Both the position numbers and the translations under genes were made by a program. The notes below the pieces were generated by a model. It was not told the origin of the DNA. It saw nothing but the letters and a program-made list of their open reading frames with translations, and searched no databases. Below, in pieces: positions 25,843 to 37,066 of a stretch of 55,921 bases of DNA (position 1 is the first letter of the stretch; every line of letters begins with the position of its first letter). This DNA comes from Selaginella moellendorffii (taxonomy: Eukaryota; Streptophyta; Lycopodiopsida; Selaginellales; Selaginellaceae): positions 3,754,887 to 3,810,807 of the forward strand of contig NW_003314266.1 in NCBI RefSeq assembly GCF_000143415.4, given 5' to 3'.

Positions 25843-26175
25843 TGTCAGAAATCCCCCAATTCTTGCCACATTCCTGACTCTCACCAGATTCCTAACCTGC
25901 AGACCACATTCCTGACTCTCGAGACACTTCTCTATTCCTAACTCTTTCATTTCCCATACAATTCCTGGGTCTCGAGCCACATTCCCAACTATATTTAGGC
26001 CATCCTTGATCCAAGAGCGGTGGAGCTTCATCAACCTATAGTATATATAAGTTAGCTTTGTTCCATTTCTCCACAATCTGAATCAACGCTAGTCTAAGGC
26101 CTCTTTTTCGTTTCCACTAGCTTTTCTCTTTGTCTTCTGCATTTTCCAATCTTGATCTTATTGGGGGTCTTGACA
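25843..26175 (+). mobile_element. 5' LTR of gypsy element E1
   Basis: A 333-bp block begins TGTCAGAAAT and ends GGTCTTGACA, giving the TGTCA/TGACA inverted ends of an LTR. It contains a TATA box, is followed within about 100 bp by the gag start, and abruptly replaces LTR copy C. I found no matching 3' LTR because the element is truncated near 29483. No clear primer-binding site follows it. Confidence 0.65.
26042..26050 (+). promoter_or_regulatory. TATA box in the E1 LTR
   Basis: tatatataa lies about 125 bp before the LTR end and about 220 bp upstream of the gag ATG, the usual position for a retrotransposon core promoter. Confidence 0.5.
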
Positions 26176-26271
26176 GTTTGATTCATATTGTGTTTTTTTT
26201 TGTTTTTACTTTAGCTCGTTTTGATTGTTTGACTACCTTGCCTTTTTCCCCCTTTTCTTTCTTCTTTGCCG

Positions 26272-27238
26272 ATGGAGTCTCCAAGCCATCCTAATTTATT
26301 TGCCGAAGTCCTTGCAAAAATCCAATCTGAGAATACCGAGTTGAAGGCGACCCTTCTTTGCATGCAACAGGAGCTTGCTTCACTTTCGGCTCAAGGAAGC
26401 AAAGTTCCTGAACTGAAGGTGAGTTTCCCAGCGAAATTTTCAGGCAAGCATTCAAAGCTTCACAAATTCCTGAACCAGATGGAGCTGATCTTTGCACTTC
26501 AACATCAGCAGTACCCCACTCCCGAGTCTCAAATCAGCGCGATTGGGACGTTGCTCGAAGGTGCAACTTTGTCATGGTTTTCTCCTCTCTTGGAGAAGAG
26601 CATGAAAGGGGTTGTGGTTCCGGAGCTGATGGATTTTCAATTGTTCAAAGAGAAGCTCGAAGCATGTTTTGGTGAGATGGATCGGGTTCGGATTGCCACC
26701 ACAAAGATAAGACATCTCTCTCAGGGGTCTCGTCCTGCCTCTATCTATGCTGTAGAGTTCCAACTCCTTGCCTTGGACACTCAGTGGGATGAGCGGCCCT
26801 GATTGATCAATTTTGTTTCGGCCTAAACAACGGTGTTAAGGATTTGTTGCTCACCATGGAGGATCCCACGGACTTGTTAGACGCCATCAACAAAGCTGTT
26901 CAATGCGACAATTGTCTCTTTGAATGTCGTCAGGAAAGTCACTACGCCGCTGTTTTCCCGTCTTAGACTCAGGAATCCCCACTTGAGTCTTCGAGGCATA
27001 CTCCTGAACCTACTGCTCCGGTCCCGATGGATATTTCTAGTACTCCCCGACTCATCAGAGGGAAGTTGAGTCCTACTGAGAAGCAACGTCAAATATCTCA
27101 TAATCTTTGCCTCTACCGTGCTGATCCTAATCACAAAGCAGCTGTGTGTCCCAAGAAGCCTCCCCGACTGCTCGAGTTCACTCTACCTCGAGGTCCACCT
27201 TTGTTGCAGTCAGGAAATGACCCTGTCCAAATAGAGTA
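26272..27238 (+). pseudogene. Gag of Ty3/gypsy element E1 (frameshifted)
   Basis: Structural capsid protein of an LTR retrotransposon. The ATG at 26272 opens MESPSHPNLF; a coiled-coil-like stretch (residues about 10-40) precedes a Retrotrans_gag capsid domain (FSGKHSKLHKFL... to DTQWDE). A one-base deletion near 26797 ends the frame at 26802; the next frame continues the capsid domain with LIDQFCFGLN. An in-frame TAG follows at about 26964-26966. The nucleocapsid knuckle reads CLYRADPNHKAAVC, so the second Cys of CxxCx4Hx4C is Arg. The capsid domain resembles the PEG10/Sushi-type gag seen in some chromoviruses. Confidence 0.8.
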
Positions 27239-27250
27239 GGAGCTGTCTGT

Positions 27251-29470
27251 TTGGACTTCCTGAATAAAAATCACTTTTCTTTTTTATCAAGCTCCTCACC
27301 ACCTTTTATCAAAGCCACCACCAATTCCTGCAACTTCCGCATCCCATGTCTCCTTTCTTTCACTGGACAATCAAGACTCAAGGCTCTGGCGCTATTGGAC
27401 TTGGGTGCAACTTCTTGCTTCATGGACACGGACTTTGCTGCCCGACATCACGTTCCTCTTTCTTCTACCATAAGGGATCTGATGGTTGAAGGCATCAATA
27501 GGCATTTTGTGTCTCCATCTTCTAGACTTAGGGAAACGTTGCCTGTTCGAGTACACATCGGGTCCACCGTCACCGATATCGCCTTCAACATCATTAACAG
27601 CAAGTTCTCCTCTGTGGTGCTCGGTCTTCCTTGGTTCCAACTACACCAGCCTCAAATCTATTAGAAGGAATTATAGCTTGTCTCTCCCACGTCACCATCT
27701 CCCTTGGCTTCCCCTGCTGTTCATCGAGTCCGAATCAGGAAAAGTTCCCTAAACTCAAATCAGGGTTTTGTTCCTAACTCTATGACGTTTTCACCCTCTT
27801 CTTTTTCCTCTCTTGCATCTTACACTAGACAGTATCCTTGTCTCATCATTCCATTTAGTCATATGCCTTCTCCACAATCACTATGAAAGAACTCCTTCAT
27901 GAAGAACCTATTTTCCTTTTTGCTTTGCATGTTTCTCCTGTCAGCCTTCTTGAGAAGTATCATGATTTTGGGGATATGTTTGACAAGAAAAAAGCTAATG
28001 TACTGCCTGTTCATCAGCCTTATAATTGTCCCATTGATTTACAGGAAGGAGTGTCACCTCCGTGGGGGCCTATCTACAAGTTATCCCCATTCGAGCTTCC
28101 TCAAAGAGTATGTGGATAAGAACCTTGCCTCGAGGTACATTCAACATTCGCAGTCCCCGGCTGGAGCGCCTGTCTTTTCTGTCAAGAAGAAAGATAAGAG
28201 TTTGCGGCTAGGCATCGACTACCAAGGTTTGAATAAGGTGATTGTTTGGAATTGTTATCTGCTGCCCTTGATCTCGGACCTGTTGGAATGCCTCAATGGT
28301 GCCTGCTTCTTCACCAAGATCAACCTCCATGGAGCATACAACCTGATCCAGATCTGGCTTGGTGATGAATGGAAGATTGCATTTCGAACCCGCTATGGCC
28401 ACTTTGAGTACACTGTCATGCCATTTGGCTTGACAAATGCTCCAATAGTTTTCCAACACATGGCGAACGACATCTTTCAGGAGTTTCTTGATCAGATGGT
28501 GATCATTTACCTTGATGACATCCTCATCTACTCAAAAACTCAAGAGGAGCATGACGAGCATGTGCGCAAGGTGCTAGTGAAGTTGCAGGAACACGGCCTA
28601 TATGCAAAGCTTGAGAAATGTTCCTTCGATCAGGAGTTTGTGGAGTTCCTTGGGTACATTTTCACTCTTGAGGGTATCACGATGGATCCTACCAAAGTCA
28701 AGACTATTCTCGAATGGGAGCCTCCACAATCAATGTCGGACGTTCAGGTTTTCTTTGGCTTCGCCAACTTCTACCGCAAATTCATTGATCACTACTCTGA
28801 CATTATCCTTCCTCTCACACATCTCACTCGCAAGGATGTTCCCTTCTCTTGGTCTGTTGTTGCCCAGCAGGCCTTTGACACACTCAAGGCGGCCTTTAGT
28901 TCTACTCTTGTCTTGATCCACGCTAATCCCTCACAACCTTTCTTCATTGAGGCTAATGCCTTCGACTTTGCCATCGGTGCTGTGCTGTCTCAACTTGGAG
29001 CGAATCAGGAATTTCATCCGATCGCTTTCCATTCTTGGAAATTCCAACTTGCGGAGATCAATTACAAAATCCACAACAAGGAGCTACTTGCCATCGTGGA
29101 TTCCTTTGGAGAGTGGCATCGTTTCTTGGAGGGGCGGGCCATCAAACAACGGTCTGGACGGATCACAAAAATGTTGAGTACTTTGCCAATTCTCAATTTT
29201 TGAGCCGTCGTCAGGCAAGGTGGGCACAATTGCTGAGTCAGTTTGACTTTGTTATCAAGTACAGACTTGGAAAGCTTCAAGACCTTCCTGATGCTCTTTC
29301 AAGGCGCTCCTATCTTAGTCTCAGGTCTGGTAATCCTGCCTTCGATCAACAAGATTAGGTTATCCTTAGCCCTGATTGGCTTCAAGTTATGGCAATTTCC
29401 CTGGCCCCTCAGGACTCCTCCTTGATGGATGTGATCAGAAATGATCTTCAATCCGATGACCTTGTTAGCG
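27251..29470 (+). pseudogene. Pol of gypsy element E1: protease, RT, RNase H (integrase missing)
   Basis: The polyprotein that processes and reverse-transcribes the element. Protease: ALLDLGATSCFMD at 27390-27425 (the catalytic DTGA/DSGA is now DLGA) and a VLGLPWF flap-side motif. Reverse transcriptase: 27899-29140, with VFSVKKKDKS, TKINLHGAYN (catalytic Asp replaced by Asn), MPFGLTNAP and the intact YLDD box. RNase H: FFIEANAFDFAIGAVL (first catalytic Asp changed), HNKELLAIV and, after a frameshift near 29140, VWTDHKNVEYF. Frames change near 27660, 28110 and 29140. The sequence stops near 29483, before integrase, where it abuts LTR copy D. Dead copy. Confidence 0.85.
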
Positions 29471-29483
29471 ACATTTTCCCCCG

Positions 29484-29903
29484 ATTCCGGACTTAGGGCT
29501 TACTAGCCCCGAGAATGGCATCCATGCCACTCAAACTTTACACTTGGTCCAAGTGCTCCACATGTCCGATCCCATGATCAACGCCCAAAGGTACCACCGA
29601 CATATCAGCCCGTTATCCTAAGGCTATACCCATTCACCTTTCCAACACCACCTGTATCACAGTCCTATCTCTCAAAGACTAGGCCATCCATCCACGAGTG
29701 AACATCCCTTAACCACGCCTTAGCACCTTTAGAATGCCTAGAGATATAAAGAACACCCTTCCCCAATGTCCCTTTTTCCATCCCTACCAAGTCCTTCTTC
29801 ATCCACGGCCATGTTTGCCAACACTGCCACTGAGTCAAGGCCCAAAGGCTTGACCATTAAGTCCCTTCCTCACTATGTGACTGTATCCTTGGTCACTACT
29901 CTA
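29484..29903 (-). mobile_element. LTR family 1 (copy D), part 1, split by the 13.2-kb insertion
   Basis: Reverse complement of the 3' part of LTR family 1, from the gattccggactt block to ...ggtcactactcta. The very next LTR bases (tctagaggactgctcc) appear at 43124, 13.2 kb away. Other copies are uninterrupted here (for example cactagaggactg near 25680), which gives an empty site for the insertion. The 3' end of this LTR is missing because it abuts element E1. Confidence 0.85.
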
Positions 29904-29927
29904 AAGCTCTATTTCGTTAAAGTGGGA
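29904..29927 (+). repeat. Left terminal inverted repeat
   Basis: 24 bp, perfect match to the reverse complement of 43100-43123. It begins AAGCTCTATTTCG and is preceded by the target duplication TCTA. A partial echo (aaaatgggac, 29938-29947) follows. Confidence 0.9.
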
Positions 29928-30563
29928 TTTATTCAGTAAAATGGGACTAGGTACAAATTTTCAAGTATTTGAAAATGACGTGAAATTATATGTTTTTTGT
30001 CCAGGGGCTAGACATATCTGGGGCATGGTGACTAGCGCAGTGACTTTATGTCCAGACTGAGTCCATCTGGTTGTATAATAAATCTCATTGTCAAGGTGAA
30101 CAAGCCGAATCTGAAGCTAAAGAAGAGCGATGGCATGCGCGCACACACTATTTGTTTGTTCATTGAGCGTGTGGTGAGCTTTCCAAGATGAACGTCATTC
30201 CTATTAGCCAGACATATAACTTAATGGTGAGAACATTTAGATATTATTCAATGTTATCTTTTTCTAATGAATCTAATTGTGAAGGTGTAGCAAGAGGCAT
30301 TGCTAGTCTGGAGAAGTCATTTAACTCATTTGACCCTTAGTGTATTTTCATGAAACTAAATAACATTCATATTATTAAGGAATTTCTCTAGTACCTTTTT
30401 TTTACGACATAGAGGCTTGCATTTCTTTCAAAGGTGATTTAGTAAAAGGCCTGAGGGCACATGCTATTCTATTTCTCAGACCGGTATTAAGATATACTAG
30501 TGCAAAGGGAAAAAGGTATTTAGTGATCAAGTAAATGGCATGAGGGCACACGCCATTATAAGC

Positions 30564-30821
30564 CTAAGCGCTAGTGGACACCTCCTTTTTGGTACTCTCA
30601 GCGGTACTATCATCCTTCTCCGGGTCAGTTGTTTTGCTTTGGATTGTTGTCTCTGACGTTACTTGGGCATTCTCGATAGTTGTTAATATTGCCGTTTGTT
30701 CAGAAAAATGATCACCTGGAGTATAGTACAGGGAGTTTGGAAGACTTATATATTCTACATCTTCACCTATCTCCTTCTCCGTCTCCTTTTCTGCCTCACT
30801 TACAGATTTTGTGCTTGCCAT
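30564..30821 (-). CDS. Small hypothetical protein, 85 aa
   Basis: A frame from the ATG at 30821 (MASTKSVSEAEKE) to the stop at 30564. It is Ser/Thr/Glu/Lys rich without a recognisable domain, and probably disordered. It lies downstream of, and on the same strand as, the DUF7869-type gene, so it could be a further 3' exon of that unit or a separate small cargo gene. The final codons abut a palindrome copy (30534-30558). Confidence 0.3.
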   Translation of the reverse strand: MASTKSVSEAEKETEKEIGEDVEYISLPNSLYYTPGDHFSEQTAILTTIENAQVTSETTIQSKTTDPEKDDSTAESTKKEVSTSA

Positions 30822-31028
30822 GAGAATGCTCTTCACCCTAAAATATGGAGTTCGTTGTGTTATAAAAGGAAACCAACACACACGCTGCAAGGGAATGATG
30901 GTACATAAAGCACGTAAGCCCACAATATGGGTTTATGTGCCATTAATATGGGCCACACGCCATATTATTAGATTTATGCACGTGTGATTGGTAAATGCAT
31001 ATGTCACATCATCTCAGGCCACATGCCA

Positions 31029-34000
31029 TCACGCCTCCTCTGATTCAGATTCGGATTGTTCACCTTGAAATAAAATACATTAGAAACTTAGTAAAGGAAT
31101 ATTAATGAATCTCACCTTGAACCCGGGTTATAAATGCTCTTGCTGCATCTCTTGCATGGTCTAGCAAGGTGATGGTGGCACTCTGCTTCCGCATCCAACC
31201 ATGCACAACATTATCCACCGATATGCTCATGCTGGGATCCCTTGGATTCAGCACCCATCTCTTTTCTAGGCAATCCTTCGTATATCTGGAACTTGGCTTG
31301 AACCACTCCACAGTTACATTGAAGGAGTTAGTTTCCGTGTCCTCCTCTACATCAGTGATGCAGCGCCCCACCCATATCATTTGTTTTTTATTACTGGGTC
31401 TGACAAGCACGACAATTCCTTTGCAGACCTATACTGGATTGAATGCTGAATCCGGCTTCTTGTTCCTCGGCCCACAATAGTGATCCTCAACATCGTTATC
31501 TGTCACTGCATTTCCAGAGGACATTGTTCCGCTACTATCTGGTGCTCTGGGTTCTGGCCAAAAGGACTCTTCCAATTCTTCATATACAACCGACCCATTT
31601 TGGATAGCAGATATAATCTTCTCCCAGTATTCGAGCAAAGGCTTGCACCTCTGAAAATAGAATTCTCCACCAAACACCAACCCCCTCTTCCAGAAGGCAA
31701 TATGCTGTCTAATCCCGGCCACTATACTTTCCTGGTCTTTGAGTCCATCCGGGTGCATCGGCCGTGGGGAACCCTGAGGAATCATAGGTTCCCCAGTTAT
31801 GGGATCTCTCTTGAAGAGTTCAATGCCGTCCACTGGCAGCCACACTGTGTCCCATTCTCTCATCTTGTACCTCATCACTGGAGCACCGTCACGCATGCTA
31901 AAATGAAACTGAAGAGGCTTGGAGTGGCCAATCAGCGTTTCGGATCCGTCCCTGATGTAGCCTCTTACAAACCCCTTAAAGTCTGGAACCTCTGTCAGAA
32001 GTGCAGCTTCAACAGTGCCTTTGATGCAATTTTGGAATTCATCGTAGAGTTGTGGGAGGGTGAGGACATTGGATCGCTGGAGGGACTCTGCCAGGTGACT
32101 GAACATGGCATCGACGTCTTCATGAGTGTGCCCAACCATGAGAAAGCCAAGTGTAACCGTTTCAAATATGCCTTTGGCAACAAGCATCGCCAAGTACGCG
32201 AAGACGTACATGTTTTTGTTCTCACTGCCAGCATTGTCTGTTTGGAGCAGAAGATGGGGTGGAAGGCCACATCGGCCGCAAGAACTTCCTTGAGATTCTG
32301 CTTCGTTTGGATGAGGCTGTGCATTCACCGGGTGACCAACCTCGTCGGAATGGCATGAGGCCTCACGTGATAACCCTACAATCTGACGGCCAACATATTC
32401 ACTAGGATGGCATGGGGCCCCACGCGATACTGCAAGCCTTTGCTCCTCCTCCAGCTGAACCCTGTATGGGGTTCGATCGACAAGGGCCTTATGCAAGGGT
32501 TGGCCGTTCAGCTCAGTCTGCGCACTTTGCAGAGACCTTAAGTGTTTTGCTAGGGACGCAATCATCATGTTTGCACCCCCGCCACCCCATAGAGGTACAA
32601 AGAAGTTCCCATAGTTCTGGGCACCATGCCCATGAGCGATTATGCCAAACAAAGACACAGGCAGTTGCATGGATGAAGAGATTGCCTTGGGGGCAGGATT
32701 GAGTCGAGGTAAGCACGTTTTTTTCTGGTCCATTTTGTCGTGGATGATGCAGAGGTAAGAGTCAGGTCTCTCCATGGAGAGAATCCTGTTATGATAATAT
32801 GCAGTCCTGCAGCTTCTTTGCTCGATGTTGTGGTCGAGCCACCTTCTAACCAACGTCTCTCACTCTTGAGCGCTGCAAGAATTCTTCGACAAAGCCATTT
32901 TGATAGCAGTGCACTCGTCACACTTTGAAAAGCTGGAGTACTTTCCTATACTCACATCCCTGAACCTGTTGCTCCACAATCTATTAAATCTAGATTGGCT
33001 CAACTTCCTGTAGCCATTACTCTGGAGTTCCCGATTCACATCTTCCAATATGGCCCCCTTGGTATACATGGAAGGGAGAACTTGTTAGGTGTCTCGTGTT
33101 CCATCTTCCAAGAGGCGGGTTTTATGTGGTTGCTGCTCGCTACATGTCTCGACAAACCTCTTGAAGATTGCCTCTCCATATACAACATGACCCCTGGTTT
33201 TGTGCGTACCGTCGTTCCCATGGACTGCCTGTTGAACCCTTTATTCCTCGAACTCAGTTTTGATTCTGTAGAATGTGGTTCGAGGGACTCCATAAATGAT
33301 TCTCCATGCCTTCATGCAGACCAAACCCCTCTGGAAGACCATGCCCCCCACCTGATGTTCTGAAGCATCAACAGATGACCGTAATGCCTCATACACAAAA
33401 TTGCGAGCTGCCTTCCAGGACAATGTCTTGTATCTTGCTCTCTCCTCTTCAATAGCATCCCAATCAGCATGTTGACAGCACCTCCTCTTGCAACAAGCAA
33501 CTGTCGAGACCATTCGAACCTCCATCGCCATTTTCTGCCTTTTCGGTTCGTTGCTCAGATCCCTTTGGCTGCGCTTTAGGAAGGTGTACTTTCTTTTCCC
33601 ATGAAGAGATGTTCTGTCATTAGTTGTAGTGGTGTTTGATTGTGAATCCTTCACATTCTCAAACACTAAGTGCCTCAATTTCCACCGCACAATGCTTCCA
33701 ATAGTCAGACTGTTTTCTTCTGTGTCAACAACCTCTAAAATCGCAACTCCAATATCATCCCAGCCCAATTCTTGATTAACAACCGCATCTCTTGGATCGA
33801 CAATTGTGGCTAAGCCCTCAGCTACCACCTCCCCCTCGGGGTTGTTTATAAACACCTTTGCCTGAATCCATGTAGCACGGTTCTTAAGATCCACGGAGGG
33901 AACATGCGTCGCACTTGCGCTGTCCCTAACATCTGCTTTCTTCTGAAGATTTTTCAAGGCAACAACAACATTTACCCCGACGACCATCTCTCCTCGTTCA

Positions 34001-34170
34001 ATAGCGACCACATTCCCATCGAAGACAGTCTTTACTGATACAGCAGCATTGCCTTCCCCAAGCCTTTGACAGTGTATAACAAAGTTCCGATCCATAGACA
34101 CAAGGGTCCTTTTTGCAACTCTCTTCCCACCATTCAAAATGTAAACCTTTTCCCCAACCTTGAAGGCCAT
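31029..34170 (-). pseudogene. DUF7869-type protein, putative transposase, four nonsense codons
   Basis: One frame of 1,023 codons runs from the ATG at 34170 (MAFKVGEKVYIL) to 31102, interrupted by TAA 33241-33243, TAA 33085-33087, TGA 32860-32862 and TAG 31429-31431. A 52-bp GT...AG intron (31064-31115) leads to a last acidic exon (SESESEEA, stop 31029-31031). Order: N-terminal region with DNA-binding-like character; Cys cluster CCKRRCC; GVPRTTFYRIK, resembling a helix-turn-helix; FSKCDECTAIK; RTAYYHNR; then HDKMDQKKT, QTDNAGSENKN and GHTHEDVDAMF. The last three, with conserved Asp/Glu, recall an RNase H-like DDE core and are shared by a widespread uncharacterised eukaryotic family (DUF7869). 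Two palindromes lie in frame (32349, 32406). As the largest conserved gene of a terminally repeated insert it is the best transposase candidate; that role is inferred. Confidence 0.7.
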
Positions 34171-37066
34171 TCTGAAAGTGCAGAAAAGAAGTTAAGACCA
34201 TACAAAAAATGATTGGAGAATGGCCTAAATCATAACATACCAAACAACCTCAATAGCATAAGGCCACATGCCATTATTCAAACATGCTATTGACACCCAC
34301 GTGAAATTTTGCATTCACAAAATTGGCATGAGGCCTCATGCCATCTTGATATACACACAGCTGCAGGCAAGTAAAAACATACATGACAATACGTTAGCCA
34401 TGAAATTGCAAGGGCCCAAGATGGCATGTGGCCTCATGCCATTTCTAAATGTGGTCCTAAGCCATTCCATGGTGAACATACCAGGAAGCACAAGTGCCGA
34501 ATATCAAGAGGAAGCGGTAGCCACACCAAAGACAGTGCCACTCGCAACACCGCAACTACTCGTAGCGCCGCTCGCAACACCGCAACTGCTCATAGCGCCG
34601 CTCGCACAAACTGCCACTCGCATAAACTGCCGCCCGCAATGGCGCTCGCAATGCCGCAACCGCTCGTAGACGCATAAACCACAGCCCACAACGCCGCTTA
34701 CACAAGCAGCGCTCACTGCGCTCAGCGGAACCAAGAACACGGCGCACAAAAATGATAGACCTAGGAATGAGTTCGAGAATTCAAAAATAACACACGCTTG
34801 AATGTCACATCAAATCCTCTGACAAACCAGATCTTATGACTCCTTTGACAAATTTCAAACTGAGTAGCTTCTAGACTTTGCTGTCGGAGGTTGAACTTTG
34901 TCACATCATGTCCTTGCCTCGATCCAGCTGTGCCATGTCAGTGATTCGAACTTTGCCATGCCATGTTAGCGATCCGCGCCAAGATTATTCGCCGTGTAAA
35001 GGAATAATTATGCTCTGTGTATATGTCCATTTATGGCAATATAAGGCCACACGCCATTCAAAGAATAATGCTAGTCGAGCATTTTTTGGTGCATTTTTGG
35101 GTTCAAAATTGCATGAGCCCACACGTTATAAAGTTTACCTGTACCAAAAATAGAAACAGCTTTATTTACTTGGGAATTTAAGTGGTTGAGGCATTTTTAA
35201 ACTTACAAACACATGCCCTACTTACATTCCTTTGGTTGCTTAAAATTCAAAAATATTATAAACCTTTCTTTTTGCATTTTCAATGTTTTCAATTATGGTT
35301 TTTGATTTTCGCAGGACCAGCCTAGTAATCTATTTGCATCCCGTCATGTTTATAGCTAGCTTTTGTTTGTCCCCTTCGCTAGCCTGAGATACATCTGCTC
35401 GGCATCTGCCTCTTACAGCATTTGCCCAGAAAGGGCATCTTTCTTCACGCAGCATTTGCCACATGTTTAGGGTTTAGGGTTTAGCAATTCAGTAGCTTGA
35501 TAAACATGCAAATACAGAACTTGATGCAAAATCCTATGATATGTCACAATGCCCCTAGGACCATAAACACATTTCAATAGAGAGGGTCCTTTCATTTCAT
35601 AACTCCTTACGTAGATCTTGGTGAAACCAGAGTTAGTGAAGTTAGTTTCTTGTGATCCCGCATCTGATTGTGATGTCCCTTTGCAGTGTCGATGGAAAGG
35701 TCAATGCACACCAAACTGTAAAATCTTGGAGCAAAATAACGGTCGGATCTATGGCAAATGCCCCTGAAACATTGTAAGGCTTGTGTGGTCTCATGTGGTG
35801 TCCGATCGAGATGCTTCTTTGCAGGGTCATCAAGAAAGACATTGTATACCATTCTGTAAAATTTAGTTGCGATCTAACGGTTGAATCTCCAGAAAACTCA
35901 AAAAAATCTCGCGCGTGTCAGAATATCCTAGGAATATACTCCTATGTGCCTCTGAAAATGGCATGCGGCCCCTCGCCATTCAAAAGATAACGCCAGATGA
36001 CGCCGAGAATTTTTTGGTGCATTTTTTGGGTTCAAAATTGCAGGAGCCCACACGCTATAAAGTTTATCTTTGCCAAATAGAGAAAAGTTTATCTGTGTCA
36101 TGTGAGGTAGTTACAGTCCTTTGTGCTCGGCATCTGCCTCTTGCAACATTTGCACTGAAAGGGAATTTTTCTCCATTCAGCATTTGGCCCTGAAAATGGC
36201 ATGCGCCCACACGCCATTCAAGGAATAACGCCATAGGACGCCTGGATTTTTGGGTTTAAAATGTTTAAGGTTTTTTGGGTTTTTTCAAAATATTTTGGGT
36301 CCAACGTTTTTTGGGTTTCTTTGGTTCAAAATTGCATGAGCCCACACGCTATAATATTGATTTGAGAGAAAAATAGAAACAGATAGAATTTCTTTATTTA
36401 GCTGAACATCTGCCATTTTTGGAAATACAAGATGCTTTGGAATATCCAATCATGCATGGTATAAATATAGCGAGGGTATTAAATGATATCCCAATCATGA
36501 TCTTTCTTTTGGATTTCGCGTGCATGCAGTTCGAGGAATGATGACGTTGCGGATTTCTTTTGGATTTTGCGTGCTTGCATGCGCGCGGCAATCCAGAAAT
36601 TAATGGTGGCGCCCAAGTCCGAGGAATGATGACGTGGCGGGATTACCAACCGTTGTGACATTTCGCGCGTGTGAGGTTAGGTTTTGCATTTTGCTTCATA
36701 CTCGCACTCGCGCTCGCACATTCGCACTCGCGCTCGCATCACACTCGCGCTCCTGCTCGCATCGCGCTCCCACTCGTGATCACGCTCACTTCTCTACAGG
36801 TTTCTCGTGTGCATCGGCATCCATTCGCGCTTGCACCACACTCGCGCTCGCATCGCGCTTGTGTGCATCGGCGTCCACTTCAAGACACACCCAGTTTGTA
36901 ACTTCGCCGCCAACTCCGCCGCCCACTCCGCCACCCACACGCAGCCCACTTGGCGTCCCGGGAGATTTCAGCGCCACTCTCCAACTATAAGTGGCAGAGT
37001 AGCCTTGCTGCTACGATCCGCTGCACACACAGTGCACATTCGCCAGCGAGTCCGGCCTCGATTGTC
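34171..37066. promoter_or_regulatory. Divergent spacer between the two units of the 13.2-kb element
   Basis: About 2.9 kb without a supported gene, between oppositely directed starts at 34170 and 37067; it presumably holds both promoters. It contains nine palindrome copies, CGC-rich simple repeats (34500-34740 and the CTCGCGCTCGCA-like block at 36700-36870), a ~100-bp diverged duplication (35650-35750 and 35795-35890), a block repeated at about 35397-35460 and 36127-36190 (ctcggcatctgcctctt...), and three copies of a 'ttcaaaattgca' block (35102, 36031, 36324). No core promoter element is convincing. Confidence 0.5.
34324..34343. repeat. Perfect 20-bp palindrome copy
   Basis: TGGCATGAGGCCTCATGCCA is its own reverse complement. 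It lies about 155 bp upstream of the DUF7869-type start and is one of the best-preserved members of the family. Confidence 0.95.

Noticed and set aside
31480-32358. 292-aa plus-strand frame.
   Set aside because: It is the antisense shadow of the DUF7869-type gene, whose minus-strand reading carries the conserved motifs.
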